A DNA stretch of 64,000 bases, taken from Pseudomonas mohnii (GTDB taxonomy: Bacteria > Pseudomonadota > Gammaproteobacteria > Pseudomonadales > Pseudomonadaceae). A model generated the notes under the pieces. The model saw only the letters and a program-made list of their open reading frames with translations, searched no databases and was not told the origin of the DNA. Each line of letters opens with the position of its first letter. The first letter of the stretch is position 1. The translations under genes and the position numbers were made by a program. The stretch lies in contig NZ_FNRV01000001.1 in assembly GCF_900105115.1 (NCBI RefSeq), forward strand, positions 310,001 through 374,000, given 5' to 3'. This document shows positions 34,621-43,774 of this stretch, piece by piece.

Positions 34621-35672
34621 GAGATCATCGGCCCGCTCGGCAACGCGAATGCGGCGTCGATGCCATGGGCATACAGATCCTGGTAATCCTCACCCAGGGT
34701 GCCAGCGATAACGATCACCGGCACGCCATGTTCACGGGCGATGCGCGCCACGCCAAAGGGCGTCTTGCCGCGCAGGGTTTGCGCATCGAAACGCCCTTCG
34801 CCGGTGATCACCAGATCGGCGCCCTCCACCAGTTCGGCCAGGCCCACCAGCTCTGCGACCACTTCTACCCCGGCCTTGAACTGCGCGCCCAGAAACGCCT
34901 TGGCGGCAAATCCCAGCCCCCCCGCCGCACCGCTGCCGGGTTCGTCACGCACATCCTTGCCCAGGACTTTGGCGCAGTGATCGGCAAAGTGCCCAAGGGC
35001 GCGGTCCAGCTGTTCGACCTGTTCGGGCGAGGCGCCTTTTTGCGGACCGAAAATCGCCGAGGCACCTTGAGCGCCGCACAATGGATTGTCCACATCCGCA
35101 GCGATTTCGAAGTGCACGGCGGCCAGGCGCGGATCGATGTCCGACAAATCAATCTTCGCCAGTCGTCTCAGCGCCAGACCTCCTGGCGGCAAAGGCTGTC
35201 CCCGGGCGTCAAGCAACTTCACCCCCAAGGCTTGCATGGCCCCGGCGCCACCATCATTGGTAGCACTGCCGCCAACCGCCAGAATCACCCGTTGCGCGCC
35301 CGCATCCAGGGCGGCGCGGATCAACTCGCCGGTGCCGTAGGTGCTGCTGGTGCAAGCATCGCGGTGGTCCAACGGGATCAATTGCAAACCGCTGGCTTCA
35401 GCCATTTCGATGATCGCGGTGTGGCTGTCGGGCAACCAGCACCACCTCGCATCGACGGGTGAGCCCAATGGCCCGCAAACCGCCGCCCAGCAAAGTGCGC
35501 TATCACGCGCTGCGAGCACCGCTTTGATCGTGCCCTCACCACCGTCAGCCATCGGGCATGTGATCAGTTGCGCGTCGAGCCATACCCCGGCCAGTCCCAT
35601 GGCGATGGCGTCGGCCGCGCCTTGGGCGCTGAGGCTGTCCTTGAACGAGTCCGGGGCAATGACGATTTTCAT
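34617..35672 (-). CDS. glxK: Glycerate 2-kinase, truncated at the C terminus by rhs
   Basis: 351 residues, family usually about 380. GlxK/GarK features are clear: MKIVIAPDSFKDSLSA, CPMADGGEGT, the substrate motif VGGSATNDGGAGAMQALG, DEPGSGAAGGLGFAAKAFLGA and ITGEGRFDAQTLRGKTPFGVARIA. It phosphorylates glycerate in glyoxylate/allantoin or tartronate pathways. After AFALPSGPM the expected terminal helix of about 25-30 residues (starting LEQA.. in relatives) is replaced by I-S-stop, exactly where the rhs frame begins. Activity may be lost or reduced. It diverges from the aldo/keto reductase gene. Confidence 0.85.
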   Translation of the reverse strand: MKIVIAPDSFKDSLSAQGAADAIAMGLAGVWLDAQLITCPMADGGEGTIKAVLAARDSALCWAAVCGPLGSPVDARWCWLPDSHTAIIEMAEASGLQLIPLDHRDACTSSTYGTGELIRAALDAGAQRVILAVGGSATNDGGAGAMQALGVKLLDARGQPLPPGGLALRRLAKIDLSDIDPRLAAVHFEIAADVDNPLCGAQGASAIFGPQKGASPEQVEQLDRALGHFADHCAKVLGKDVRDEPGSGAAGGLGFAAKAFLGAQFKAGVEVVAELVGLAELVEGADLVITGEGRFDAQTLRGKTPFGVARIAREHGVPVIVIAGTLGEDYQDLYAHGIDAAFALPSGPMIS

Positions 35673-35954
35673 GCGAATTCTCCCTATTCATTACATCAAT
35701 GCTGCCAGCCCGCATTAGCGATAGCGCCGGTCGGCAGCGCATGCGGAAAAGATTTTTTTCAATTCCAGCCAGCCAACGTTACCGCTGGGGGAATCGGCTT
35801 GCCAATGATACTAACGTCACCATCGCCATCCCCGGCAAGCCAGCGTTCACAAAGCGCTTGTGGCAGCCGCTGGCCTATCGTTCGATATTCGTTTGCTCAC
35901 GGGGGTTGTTCTGGTATTTGATTGAGCCTTTCCCATCGGTAAAAGGATTTTGTC

Positions 35955-36968
35955 ATGAGCTACCGCACGCTGGGTCAATCAGGGCTGCAGGTGTCCACCC
36001 TGACCCTGGGCACCATGATGTTCGGCGAACAGACCAGCACCGAAGATTCCCTGCGAATCATCGACAAGGCTTGGGACCAGGGCATCAATTTCATCGACAC
36101 CGCCGACGTCTACACCCATGGCCGTTCGGAAGAAATCGTCGGCGAAGCGATCGCCAGTCGCCGTCAGGAATGGGTGCTGGCCACCAAGGTCGGTTTCGGT
36201 CCGGTGGATGGCGTGCCAAACCGTAGCGGCCTGAACCGCAAGCACCTCTTCAACGGTATCGAAGCCAGCCTGACGCGTCTGGGCACCGACTATCTCGACA
36301 TCTATTACCTGCACCGCGAAGACCACAACACGCCGCTGGAAGTCACGGTGTCAGCCATCGGCGACTTGATTCGCCAGGGCAAGGTCCGCTATTGGGGCCT
36401 GTCGAACTACCGTGGCTGGCGCATCGCCGAGGTGATTCGCATTGCCGACCACCTTGGCGTCGACCGGCCGGTGATCAGCCAGCCGCTGTACAACATCGTC
36501 AACCGCCAGGCCGAAACCGAGCAGATCACCGCCGCGCAGAACTACGGCCTGGGCGTGGTGCCTTACAGTCCATTGGCGCGCGGCGTGCTCAGCGGCAAGT
36601 ACGCACCGGATGTCACCCCGGACGCCAACAGCCGTGCCGGGCGCCAGGACAAACGCATCCTGGAAACCGAATGGCGCGTCGAGTCGCTGCGCATCGCCCA
36701 GCAGATCCAGCAGTACACCCTGGAACGCGGCGTCGGCATGGTCGAGTTCGCCATCGCCTGGGTACTGAACAACAGCGCCGTGACGTCGGCCATCGTCGGC
36801 CCGCGTACCGAAGCGCAATGGGATGCCTACACTAAGGCCCAGGCGGTGAAGATTACGGCTGAAGATGAAGCGTTCATCGATTCGCTGGTGACGCCGGGGC
36901 ATGCATCGACGCCGGGGTTCAACGACGTGAGTCATTTCGTGTCGGGCCGTAAACCGCGTACCCACTGA
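35955..36968 (+). CDS. Aldo/keto reductase
   Basis: 337 residues, TIM-barrel AKR. Catalytic tetrad members are visible: Asp and Tyr in FIDTADVYTHGRSEEIVGEA, Lys in VLATKVGFG and His in YLHREDHNTP. It has the NADPH-binding end motif (ITSAIVGPRTEAQWD). The substrate is unknown; the closest feel is the YajO/IolS-like group. Start ATG 35955 follows AAAGGATTTTGTC. The 282-base gap from glxK contains no recognised gene. Probably a single-gene unit. Confidence 0.88.
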   Translation: MSYRTLGQSGLQVSTLTLGTMMFGEQTSTEDSLRIIDKAWDQGINFIDTADVYTHGRSEEIVGEAIASRRQEWVLATKVGFGPVDGVPNRSGLNRKHLFNGIEASLTRLGTDYLDIYYLHREDHNTPLEVTVSAIGDLIRQGKVRYWGLSNYRGWRIAEVIRIADHLGVDRPVISQPLYNIVNRQAETEQITAAQNYGLGVVPYSPLARGVLSGKYAPDVTPDANSRAGRQDKRILETEWRVESLRIAQQIQQYTLERGVGMVEFAIAWVLNNSAVTSAIVGPRTEAQWDAYTKAQAVKITAEDEAFIDSLVTPGHASTPGFNDVSHFVSGRKPRTH

Positions 36969-36984
36969 CGGTACATTTCACTTC

Positions 36985-37012
36985 TGGGAGCGGGCTTGTC
37001 GGGTCGCTCCCA
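36985..37012. repeat. Degenerate single REP
   Basis: TGGGAGCGGGCTTGTCGGGTCGCTCCCA-like palindrome after the aldo/keto reductase gene; the centre differs from the standard REP. Confidence 0.6.
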
Positions 37013-37126
37013 CAGGGTTTCGGGTCTTGCTCAAAATGTTGTGAATATTGATCATACGGCCAATATTCTGCACAAAAACCGCGTATCCTCCGCACCCCGT
37101 TTCACCTTCAACCACGCGAGGACAGC

Positions 37127-38008
37127 TTGTCTAAAGGTATCGCTCTATCGGTTTCAGCTTCGGTGCTGTTTGCCGTCATGTATTACTACACGTCGCTGCT
37201 CAGCCCCTTGAGTGGCGTGGAAATTTTTGGCTGGCGCATGTTGCTCACGGTGCCGTGCATGACCGTGTTCATGGTGGTGTCCGGGGAGTGGAAACGCGTC
37301 ATCGACATTGTGCGGCGAGTCGCGGGCCGGCCTGTTCTGTCGCTTGCCCTGATCGCCTCTTCGGCCTTGCTCGGCGTGCAGCTCTGGCTGTTCATGTGGG
37401 CACCGCTCAATGGCTACAGCCTGGATGTATCGCTGGGTTATTTCCTGTTACCGCTGACCATGGTCCTGACCGGCCGGCTGGCCTATGGTGAACGCCTCTC
37501 CTACCTGCAAAAAATCGCGGTGTTTTTTGCCTGCCTCGGCGTGATCAATGAGCTGTACCAGGTCGGTGGTTTTTCCTGGGCGACCTTGCTGGTGTGCATC
37601 GGTTATCCCACCTATTTCGTCCTGCGCAAGCGTCTGGCCTCGGACAACCTCGGCGGCTTGTGGCTGGACATGACGCTGACCCTGCCGGTGGCATTCTGGT
37701 TCGTGCAGAGCGGTGAACAGGGCTTCAACGTATTTGACCAGCATCCATGGCTGTCGCTGCTGATCCCGTTGCTCGGTGTGATCAGTGCGTCGGCGCTGGT
37801 GGTCTACATCATCGCCAGTCGCTTGCTGCCGTTCAGCCTGTTCGGACTGTTGAGTTACGTCGAGCCCGTGCTGTTGCTGGGCGTTGCGTTGCTGTTGGGG
37901 GAAAGCATCAAGGCCGGCGAATGGCTGACCTATATCCCGATCTGGTTGGCGGTGCTGGTATTGGTGTTCGAAGGGTTCAAGCATTTGATGCGACAGCGCA
38001 GGCCTTAA
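37127..38008 (+). CDS. rarD: RarD-like EamA-family transporter
   Basis: 293 residues and ten hydrophobic segments (two EamA halves). The order and sequence (SKGIALSVSASVLFAVMYYYTSLLSPLSGVEIFGWRMLLTVP, LWLFMWAPLNGYSLDVSLGYFLLPLTMVLTGRLAYGERLS) are those of RarD. The function is unclear; RarD was named for chloramphenicol sensitivity effects and is thought to be a drug/metabolite permease. The start is TTG 37127 after GCGAGGAC, as no ATG fits the first helix. Convergent with hpd. Confidence 0.85.
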   Translation: MSKGIALSVSASVLFAVMYYYTSLLSPLSGVEIFGWRMLLTVPCMTVFMVVSGEWKRVIDIVRRVAGRPVLSLALIASSALLGVQLWLFMWAPLNGYSLDVSLGYFLLPLTMVLTGRLAYGERLSYLQKIAVFFACLGVINELYQVGGFSWATLLVCIGYPTYFVLRKRLASDNLGGLWLDMTLTLPVAFWFVQSGEQGFNVFDQHPWLSLLIPLLGVISASALVVYIIASRLLPFSLFGLLSYVEPVLLLGVALLLGESIKAGEWLTYIPIWLAVLVLVFEGFKHLMRQRRP

Positions 38009-38026
38009 CCTCACCCAGAACCCAAT

Positions 38027-38114
38027 GTGGGAGCGAGCCTGCTCGCGAAGGCGGTCTGTCAGTCAACATTGTTGTTGAATGCACAACCGCTATCGCGAGC
38101 AAGCTCGCTCCCAC
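38027..38114. repeat. REPIN between convergent rarD and hpd
   Basis: Arms GTGGGAGCGAGCCTGCTCGC... (38027-38049) and TATCGCGAGCAAGCTCGCTC... (38091-38114). It may serve as a two-way transcript end. Confidence 0.85.
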
Positions 38115-38134
38115 AGGTTTATAGGCGTTATGGC

Positions 38135-39211
38135 TTAGTCGGTGGCCAACACACCACGACGGACCTGGTCGCGTTCGATGGATTCGAACAGCGCCTTGAA
38201 GTTGCCCTCGCCAAAACCATCATCGCCTTTACGCTGGATGAATTCGAAGAACACCGGCCCCATCAGGGTTTCCGAGAAGATCTGCAACAGCAGTCGCTTG
38301 TCACCCGATTCGGACGAACCATCCAACAGAATGCCCCGCGCTTGCAGTTCGCCCACCGGCTCGCCGTGGTTCGGCAAACGGCCTTCGAGCATTTCGTAGT
38401 AGGTGTCCGGCGGCGCGGTCATGAAGCGCATGCCGATGCTTTTCAGGTGATCCCAGGTCTTGACCAGGTCATCACTGAGGAAGGCCACGTGCTGGATGCC
38501 CTCGCCATTGAACTGCATCAGGAACTCTTCGATCTGTCCGGCGCCCTTGGACGACTCTTCGTTCAACGGGATACGGATCATGCCGTCCGGCGCGGTCATG
38601 GCCTTGGAGGTCAGGCCGGTGTATTCGCCTTTGATGTCGAAGTAACGGATTTCGCGGAAGTTGAACAGCTTCTCGTAGAAGTTCGCCCAGTAGGCCATGC
38701 GCCCGCGATACACGTTGTGCGTCAGGTGGTCGATGATCTTCAGGCCCGCTCCGACCGGGTTGCGATCGACGCCTTCGAGGAACACGAAATCGATGTCATA
38801 GATCGAGCTGCCTTCGCCGAAACGGTCGATCAGGTACAGCGGCGCGCCGCCGATGCCTTTGATCGCCGGAAGGTTCAGCTCCATCGGACCGGTTTCAATG
38901 TGAATCGGCTGCGCGCCGAGCTCCAGCGCACGCTTGTAGGCTTTTTGCGAATCCTTGACCCGGAACGCCATGCCGCACACGGATGGACCATGCTCGGCCG
39001 CGAAGTACGAGGCCACGCTGTGCGGCTCATTGTTGAGGATCAGGTTGATCGCGCCCTGGCGATACAGGTGCACGTCCTTGGAACGGTGGGTCGCGACTTT
39101 GGTGAAGCCCATGATCTGGAAGATCGGCTCCAGGGTGTTGGGGGTTGGCGATGCGAATTCGATGAATTCAAAACCCATCAGGCCCATCGGGTTTTCGTAT
39201 AAATCTGCCAT
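38135..39211 (-). CDS. hpd: 4-hydroxyphenylpyruvate dioxygenase
   Basis: 358 residues, the usual size of the Pseudomonas enzyme. Fe(II) ligands are His in [10 protein letters not shown], His in [12 protein letters not shown] and Glu in [19 protein letters not shown]. It converts 4-hydroxyphenylpyruvate to homogentisate in tyrosine breakdown. Start ATG 39211 follows a GAGG site ([20 protein letters not shown]). No other homogentisate pathway genes are nearby. Upstream 39212-39460 shows no gene. Confidence 0.97.
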   Translation of the reverse strand: MADLYENPMGLMGFEFIEFASPTPNTLEPIFQIMGFTKVATHRSKDVHLYRQGAINLILNNEPHSVASYFAAEHGPSVCGMAFRVKDSQKAYKRALELGAQPIHIETGPMELNLPAIKGIGGAPLYLIDRFGEGSSIYDIDFVFLEGVDRNPVGAGLKIIDHLTHNVYRGRMAYWANFYEKLFNFREIRYFDIKGEYTGLTSKAMTAPDGMIRIPLNEESSKGAGQIEEFLMQFNGEGIQHVAFLSDDLVKTWDHLKSIGMRFMTAPPDTYYEMLEGRLPNHGEPVGELQARGILLDGSSESGDKRLLLQIFSETLMGPVFFEFIQRKGDDGFGEGNFKALFESIERDQVRRGVLATD

Positions 39212-39460
39212 TTTGGCGCCTCATCATGCTTTTGGAATTAACAAACGTTAGTTGCTAGCGATGCTGAGGCCGCGGGGTGGCGCGCAGGAGATGCCGCGCA
39301 CACTGCGGGCGAGGAAATCACCAAAGATCAATTGAAACCCGAATATCTTCATTGTCGACCCAAGGCTTTTGCGGGCGAGGCTTCTGCTGCCAGAAGTCGT
39401 TTATTCTTGTATGCGTAACTTGATTCTACACAGCGTAAATCAGTTTGTCCGCCTTCTGTA

Positions 39461-40405
39461 TCAAATCCCCTTTTTCCCTGCATGCGCAAGGGGTTTATTG
39501 CACAGGAAAATCCCGGTCAGGATCACCCCTCCTCCCACGCACATGGCCAGTGTCAGTTGCTCGCCCAACAGCAGCGCCCCGAGGATCACGGCCGTCAACG
39601 GGTTCAAAGCGATGAACACCCCGGAACGGGTCGCACCGATTTTGCGAATGCCGTCGTAATAGCCGATATAGGCCAGAGCCGAGCCAAAGACGCCCAGGTA
39701 CATCAGACTCAACCACTGTCGAGGGCCAAGCTGGACAAGCGCGGCCACACTCAACTCGCCGCAAATGGCGCTGGCGATCCACAGCATCAATGTGCCCAGC
39801 AGAATTGACCAGGTCACCGTTTGCAATGGGCCCAGGCTTTGATTCAGCGCCTTGGAAAACAGCGAATACACGCCCCAACCGAGCACGCAGCCGAAAATCA
39901 GCAGATCGCCGATCCAGGCATCGGCCTTGCCGGCCGAGAGTTGCGGATGGCGGCTGACGATGACCAGGCACGCGCCGACGATACAGATCGCAATGCCGGC
40001 AATCTTCGCCCGGCCCAGGCGCTCCTTGAATAGCAGCCACGAGGCCAATCCGATAACGGCCGGATTCAAGGCCACGATCAACGATGCTCGCGAAGCATTG
40101 ATGTAGTGCAGGCCATAAAAGAAGCACAGGTTGTAGAAAAAGATCCCGCAAAAGCCCAGCAGTGCCAACTGCAGCCATTGCCCTGGGTTGGGTCGGGCCA
40201 ATGGAATGCGGGACATCAACAAAAACAGTAACAGTGATGTACTCGCCAGCAGGAAGCGCAAGCTGGCGGCAAACAAAGGGCTCAGGCTTTCAGCCAGAAA
40301 CCGCCCCGCCACGAAGGTACCGCCCCAGATCATGGTGACCGCCGCCAGTTTCAAATAAACCGGCGCATCCGTCGGGCTTGGCAGGTATTTCTCATGAGTA
40401 GTCAT
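39461..40405 (-). CDS. EamA/DMT-family exporter
   Basis: 314 residues with ten membrane segments in two EamA repeats (MIWGGTFVAGRFLAESLSP... and LGWGVYSLFSKALNQSLGP...). Export of amino acids or other metabolites is typical but the substrate is unknown. It diverges from a LysR regulator whose start is 78 bases away, the usual arrangement for LysR control. Confidence 0.88.
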   Translation of the reverse strand: MTTHEKYLPSPTDAPVYLKLAAVTMIWGGTFVAGRFLAESLSPLFAASLRFLLASTSLLLFLLMSRIPLARPNPGQWLQLALLGFCGIFFYNLCFFYGLHYINASRASLIVALNPAVIGLASWLLFKERLGRAKIAGIAICIVGACLVIVSRHPQLSAGKADAWIGDLLIFGCVLGWGVYSLFSKALNQSLGPLQTVTWSILLGTLMLWIASAICGELSVAALVQLGPRQWLSLMYLGVFGSALAYIGYYDGIRKIGATRSGVFIALNPLTAVILGALLLGEQLTLAMCVGGGVILTGIFLCNKPLAHAGKKGI

Positions 40406-40469
40406 ACGTCTCCGGAACGGCTGATGAACGGTATGGCGTATGATTCGACTAATGCCAAGTCATCGTAAA

Positions 40470-40485
40470 ATGAGTCAATACTCAT
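40470..40485. promoter_or_regulatory. Inverted repeat covering the LysR start codon
   Basis: ATGAGT-CAAT-ACTCAT, with the second arm overlapping the ATG at 40484. It could be a self-repression site or a hairpin that limits translation. Confidence 0.35.
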
Positions 40486-41356
40486 GACCCTCACCCAACT
40501 GGAGATTTTCTCCCTCGTCGCCGAGCTGAGCGGCTTCACGGCGGCAGCCCATCGTCTGGGGATTTCCCAATCCGCGGTTTCCCATGCCATCAAGTCGCTG
40601 GAACAGGAATTGGGCGTCGAATTGTTGCGGCGCCATCAGTCAACGGTCGAGTTGAGTGACATCGGCCAGCAACTTCTCCTGCGCGCCCGTGCCATGCTGG
40701 GCCTGGCCAATACGTTGCGCCAGGAAGCGGCGGATGCCCGTGGGATGAAGCGCGGCACATTGCGTATCGGCTCGTTCGGGCCCACGTCGTCGATCAAACT
40801 GTTGCCCGATATCCTGCGGCATTACCGCGCAGAGCACCCTGGCATTGAGATTCATATCGACGAAGGTCCGGACCGTCAGGTGATCCAGTGGCTGGAAGAA
40901 CGGCGAATCGATGTCGGTTTCGTGGTGCTGCCACAAGAGCGTTTCGACACGGTTGCGCTGATCGAAGATCAAATGGTTGCGCTGCTCCCGGCTGACCATC
41001 CTTTGGCAACCCGCAACAGCGTCAGCCTGAGCGAGCTGTGCGACGACCCTTTTGTACTGACCGAGGCAGGCTCTTCGGAGATGGTTTCTCGCCTGTTCAA
41101 TGCCGCGCGCCTGACCCCCAATATCCGCTATCGTCGCTCGCAATTGCTGAGCACGCTGGATACGGTTGGACGCGGCGACGGTTTGACCGTGGTCGCCGAG
41201 GGTTCGCTGCCCGAGCATGTTGACTATCGCCATGTTAAAAAACCGCTGTCGCCACCGGTGGCGCGGCAGGTCGGCCTGGCGGTACTCGACCGCCGCCAGG
41301 CGTCACCGGCGACGCTGGCCTTCATCAAACTCGCCGAGCGGCTGAGTGACCGGTGA
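40484..41356 (+). CDS. LysR-family transcriptional regulator
   Basis: 290 residues. The LysR HTH is at residues 1-60 (TLTQLEIFSLVAELSGFTAAAHRLGISQSAVSHAIKSLEQELGVELLRR) and the effector-binding domain follows (GTLRIGSFGPTSSIKLLPDILRHYRAEHPGIEIHIDEG). It diverges from the EamA exporter, the probable target. The end is 110 bases before the EAL gene. Confidence 0.92.
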   Translation: MTLTQLEIFSLVAELSGFTAAAHRLGISQSAVSHAIKSLEQELGVELLRRHQSTVELSDIGQQLLLRARAMLGLANTLRQEAADARGMKRGTLRIGSFGPTSSIKLLPDILRHYRAEHPGIEIHIDEGPDRQVIQWLEERRIDVGFVVLPQERFDTVALIEDQMVALLPADHPLATRNSVSLSELCDDPFVLTEAGSSEMVSRLFNAARLTPNIRYRRSQLLSTLDTVGRGDGLTVVAEGSLPEHVDYRHVKKPLSPPVARQVGLAVLDRRQASPATLAFIKLAERLSDR

Positions 41357-41466
41357 GCGGCATAAGTGACAAGGGCCAACTATCATGGCTCGTACCCGAA
41401 CTCTTCATGGGAGGCGTTTCGCCCTGCCAGCATTTGAGAGCCCTATCATCGCTAAAGGTTTCTTGA

Positions 41467-42999
41467 ATGCCACTGAGAGCCAAAACCCGCACACGCCGCA
41501 TCAGGATAGCCGTCACTCTGCTGAGCGGATTGCTTCCGGTCATATTGGGCACCGCCATCCTCTATATCCAGGCTGGACGAGCGCTCGAACAAAATGCTCA
41601 ACAAACCGCCGAAGAGGCCATTCGCCAGTTCGACCTCATGCTCGACAACACCGCCCAGGCTGCCCGGGAATTATTGCCAATGGCCGGGCAAAGTTGTACC
41701 GACGTCAAATTGGCCCTGCGTGAACAAGTCACGCGACGCCCCTTCGTGCGCTCGACCAACCTGATCTGGGACGACGCCATTTATTGCAGTTCTTTGTTCG
41801 GCGACTATCACGAGAAGCTCGCTGCCGGGGACTTCAGCCAAGGCCGGTTACTGTTGATGAAGGGCAACCCTGTCACTCCTGATACCGCGCTGTTGGTGTA
41901 TCGCCTCGGCAAAGGCAAACAGGGCGCGATGAGCACGCTGGACGGTTATCACCTGAGTAACGTGTTGCGCCTGATTGGTCGCCAGACATTGCTGGTACTG
42001 CAGGTCGGGCCCAATTGGTTGTCGGCCGATGGCCAGTTTCATGAAGACGCGCCACCCGCCATGCCAACCGCACAAAGCAATCTCGGCTCGTCACGGTATG
42101 GTTTCAGCGTAACGGCCGGATTTCCCAAAGGCGAAACCTGGCGTTACATGCGCAGTCAGTATCCCCCCCTGTTCAGCTTGTTGATCTTTTTCGGCGTGAT
42201 TTCCGGATCGCTCGGGCATTTTCTACAGAAGCGTACGTCATCACCGACTCATGAAATGCAACGTGCGCTGGATGCGGCGGAGTTCGTCCCGTATTTCCAG
42301 GCGGTCGTGCATGGCGACAGTAAAAAGTTGTCCGGCATCGAAGTACTGATGCGCTGGAACCACCCGAAAGAAGGCCTGGTGCGGCCCGACCTGTTTATTC
42401 CGTTTGCCGAACACTCCGGGCTGATCGTGCCAATGACCCGATCCCTGATGCAACAGACCGCCACGTTGCTCGCGCCGCTGTCCGCATCGTTCAAGGAGCC
42501 GTTTCATATCGGCATCAACATCACCGCCAGCCATTGCCAGGACCTCGACCTGGTCAAGGATTGCCGCGAGTTTCTCGACGCTTTCGCGCCCGGTTCCGTG
42601 CACCTGGTACTGGAATTGACCGAACGCGAATTGATCGAACCGACAGCCATCACGCATCAACTGTTCGACCAACTTCGTGATCTCGGCGTAAAGATCGCCA
42701 TCGACGACTTCGGCACCGGTCACTCCAGTCTCGGCTATCTGCGTCAATTCAACGTGGACTACCTGAAGATCGACCAGAGTTTCGTCGCCATGATCGGCAT
42801 CGATACCCTTTCCAGCCATATTCTGGACAGCATCATAGAACTGGCGATCAAACTCGGCCTGGCAATGGTTGCCGAAGGTGTGGAGACCCAGCAGCAAAGT
42901 GATTACCTGACCGCTCATAACGTTAACTTTCTGCAAGGCTATCTGTACGGCAGGCCGATGCCTGGCGTCGAGTTCATTAGTGCATTAAGTGATCATTAA
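41467..42999 (+). CDS. Membrane c-di-GMP phosphodiesterase, CSS-motif plus EAL domain
   Basis: 510 residues. Two membrane helices (about 14-34 and 233-253) enclose a periplasmic CSS-motif sensor domain with C107-S108-S109 (IYCSSLFG); in known relatives the Cys senses periplasmic redox via DSB proteins. The cytoplasmic EAL domain has the metal-binding E292-V-L, NITASHC, ELTERELIE, D413-D414-F-G-T-G, YLKIDQSF and EGVETQQQ motifs, so it should hydrolyse c-di-GMP to pGpG. Start ATG 41467 follows TAAAGG. It is expected to favour motility over biofilm when active. Confidence 0.93.
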   Translation: MPLRAKTRTRRIRIAVTLLSGLLPVILGTAILYIQAGRALEQNAQQTAEEAIRQFDLMLDNTAQAARELLPMAGQSCTDVKLALREQVTRRPFVRSTNLIWDDAIYCSSLFGDYHEKLAAGDFSQGRLLLMKGNPVTPDTALLVYRLGKGKQGAMSTLDGYHLSNVLRLIGRQTLLVLQVGPNWLSADGQFHEDAPPAMPTAQSNLGSSRYGFSVTAGFPKGETWRYMRSQYPPLFSLLIFFGVISGSLGHFLQKRTSSPTHEMQRALDAAEFVPYFQAVVHGDSKKLSGIEVLMRWNHPKEGLVRPDLFIPFAEHSGLIVPMTRSLMQQTATLLAPLSASFKEPFHIGINITASHCQDLDLVKDCREFLDAFAPGSVHLVLELTERELIEPTAITHQLFDQLRDLGVKIAIDDFGTGHSSLGYLRQFNVDYLKIDQSFVAMIGIDTLSSHILDSIIELAIKLGLAMVAEGVETQQQSDYLTAHNVNFLQGYLYGRPMPGVEFISALSDH

Positions 43000-43232
43000 C
43001 TAGCGGTTTTAAGCGATGTGGTAACGTTGCCGTGCACCCATTTGAATCAAAAAACAACTCTTGTTACATGACAGAAAAGACATGATTTACTCTTGAGCAA
43101 TTAACTACTACAATTTTTCACGCCTGCCGTAATTTGGCGGGTGAGCCATTATCACCGGGTCGCTTCAAGGCTCTTGGCTTATAGCTTTGTTTGCGGTTGG
43201 TATCAGCCAAACACACTATTGGAGTAAAGATA

Positions 43233-43598
43233 TTGTCCAGACTCGCTGAATTTCGTGCCGCTGAAAAGGCCCTTCAAGAACAGCTCAAGCAGCTTGAATC
43301 CCTGAAGAACGATGCCGGGCTCAAGAAAGAAATCGAATTCGAAGAAAAGCTTCAAGGACTGATGAAAACCTACGGCAAGAGCCTGCGCGACATCATCGCC
43401 ATTCTCGATCCGAACCCGGCAAAATCCGGTCTGCAACAGGCCGTAGCACCTAAAACCCGTCGCGCTCGCGTGGTCAAGGTTTATCAGAACCCGCACACCG
43501 GTGAACTGATTGAAACCAAGGGTGGCAACCACCGCGGCTTGAAAGCCTGGAAGGAACAATACGGTGCCTCGACCGTTGATTCCTGGTTGCGTGGCTAA
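43233..43598 (+). CDS. mvaU: MvaT/MvaU-family H-NS-like xenogeneic silencer
   Basis: 121 residues from TTG 43233, which follows GGAG at 43221. The N-terminal coiled coil (SRLAEFRAAEKALQEQLKQLESLKNDAGLKKEIEFEEKL) serves oligomerisation; the C-terminal AT-hook-like DNA-binding part is RARVVKVYQNPHTGELIETKGGNHRGLKAWKEQYG. The sequence is nearest to MvaU (called MvaV in fluorescent species). It silences AT-rich foreign genes. The 230 bases upstream are A/T-rich with several dyads, as expected for an autoregulated H-NS-type promoter. A strong terminator follows. Confidence 0.92.
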   Translation: MSRLAEFRAAEKALQEQLKQLESLKNDAGLKKEIEFEEKLQGLMKTYGKSLRDIIAILDPNPAKSGLQQAVAPKTRRARVVKVYQNPHTGELIETKGGNHRGLKAWKEQYGASTVDSWLRG

Positions 43599-43617
43599 GC
43601 ACTCGCTGCCGACATAC

Positions 43618-43643
43618 AAAGCCCTGCGAATGCAGGGCTTTTT
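43618..43643 (+). terminator. Rho-independent terminator of mvaU
   Basis: Stem AAAGCCCTGC / GCAGGGCTTT with loop GAAT and a T-run, 20 bases after the stop codon. Confidence 0.92.
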
Positions 43644-43774
43644 CATGAATACCCTCTAAATTCAGCGACGAGGGTCGATCAACTCTCTAGTTACCGATCA
43701 ACTTTATGCTTAATCCCATTGGGTATCTAAACATTTGTGGGCGCGCTGAAGACCGCGTTTATTGAAGTTTTCAA

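Noticed and set aside
38027-39202. 391-codon open frame opposite hpd
   Set aside because: Antisense shadow running through a REPIN; hpd is certain.
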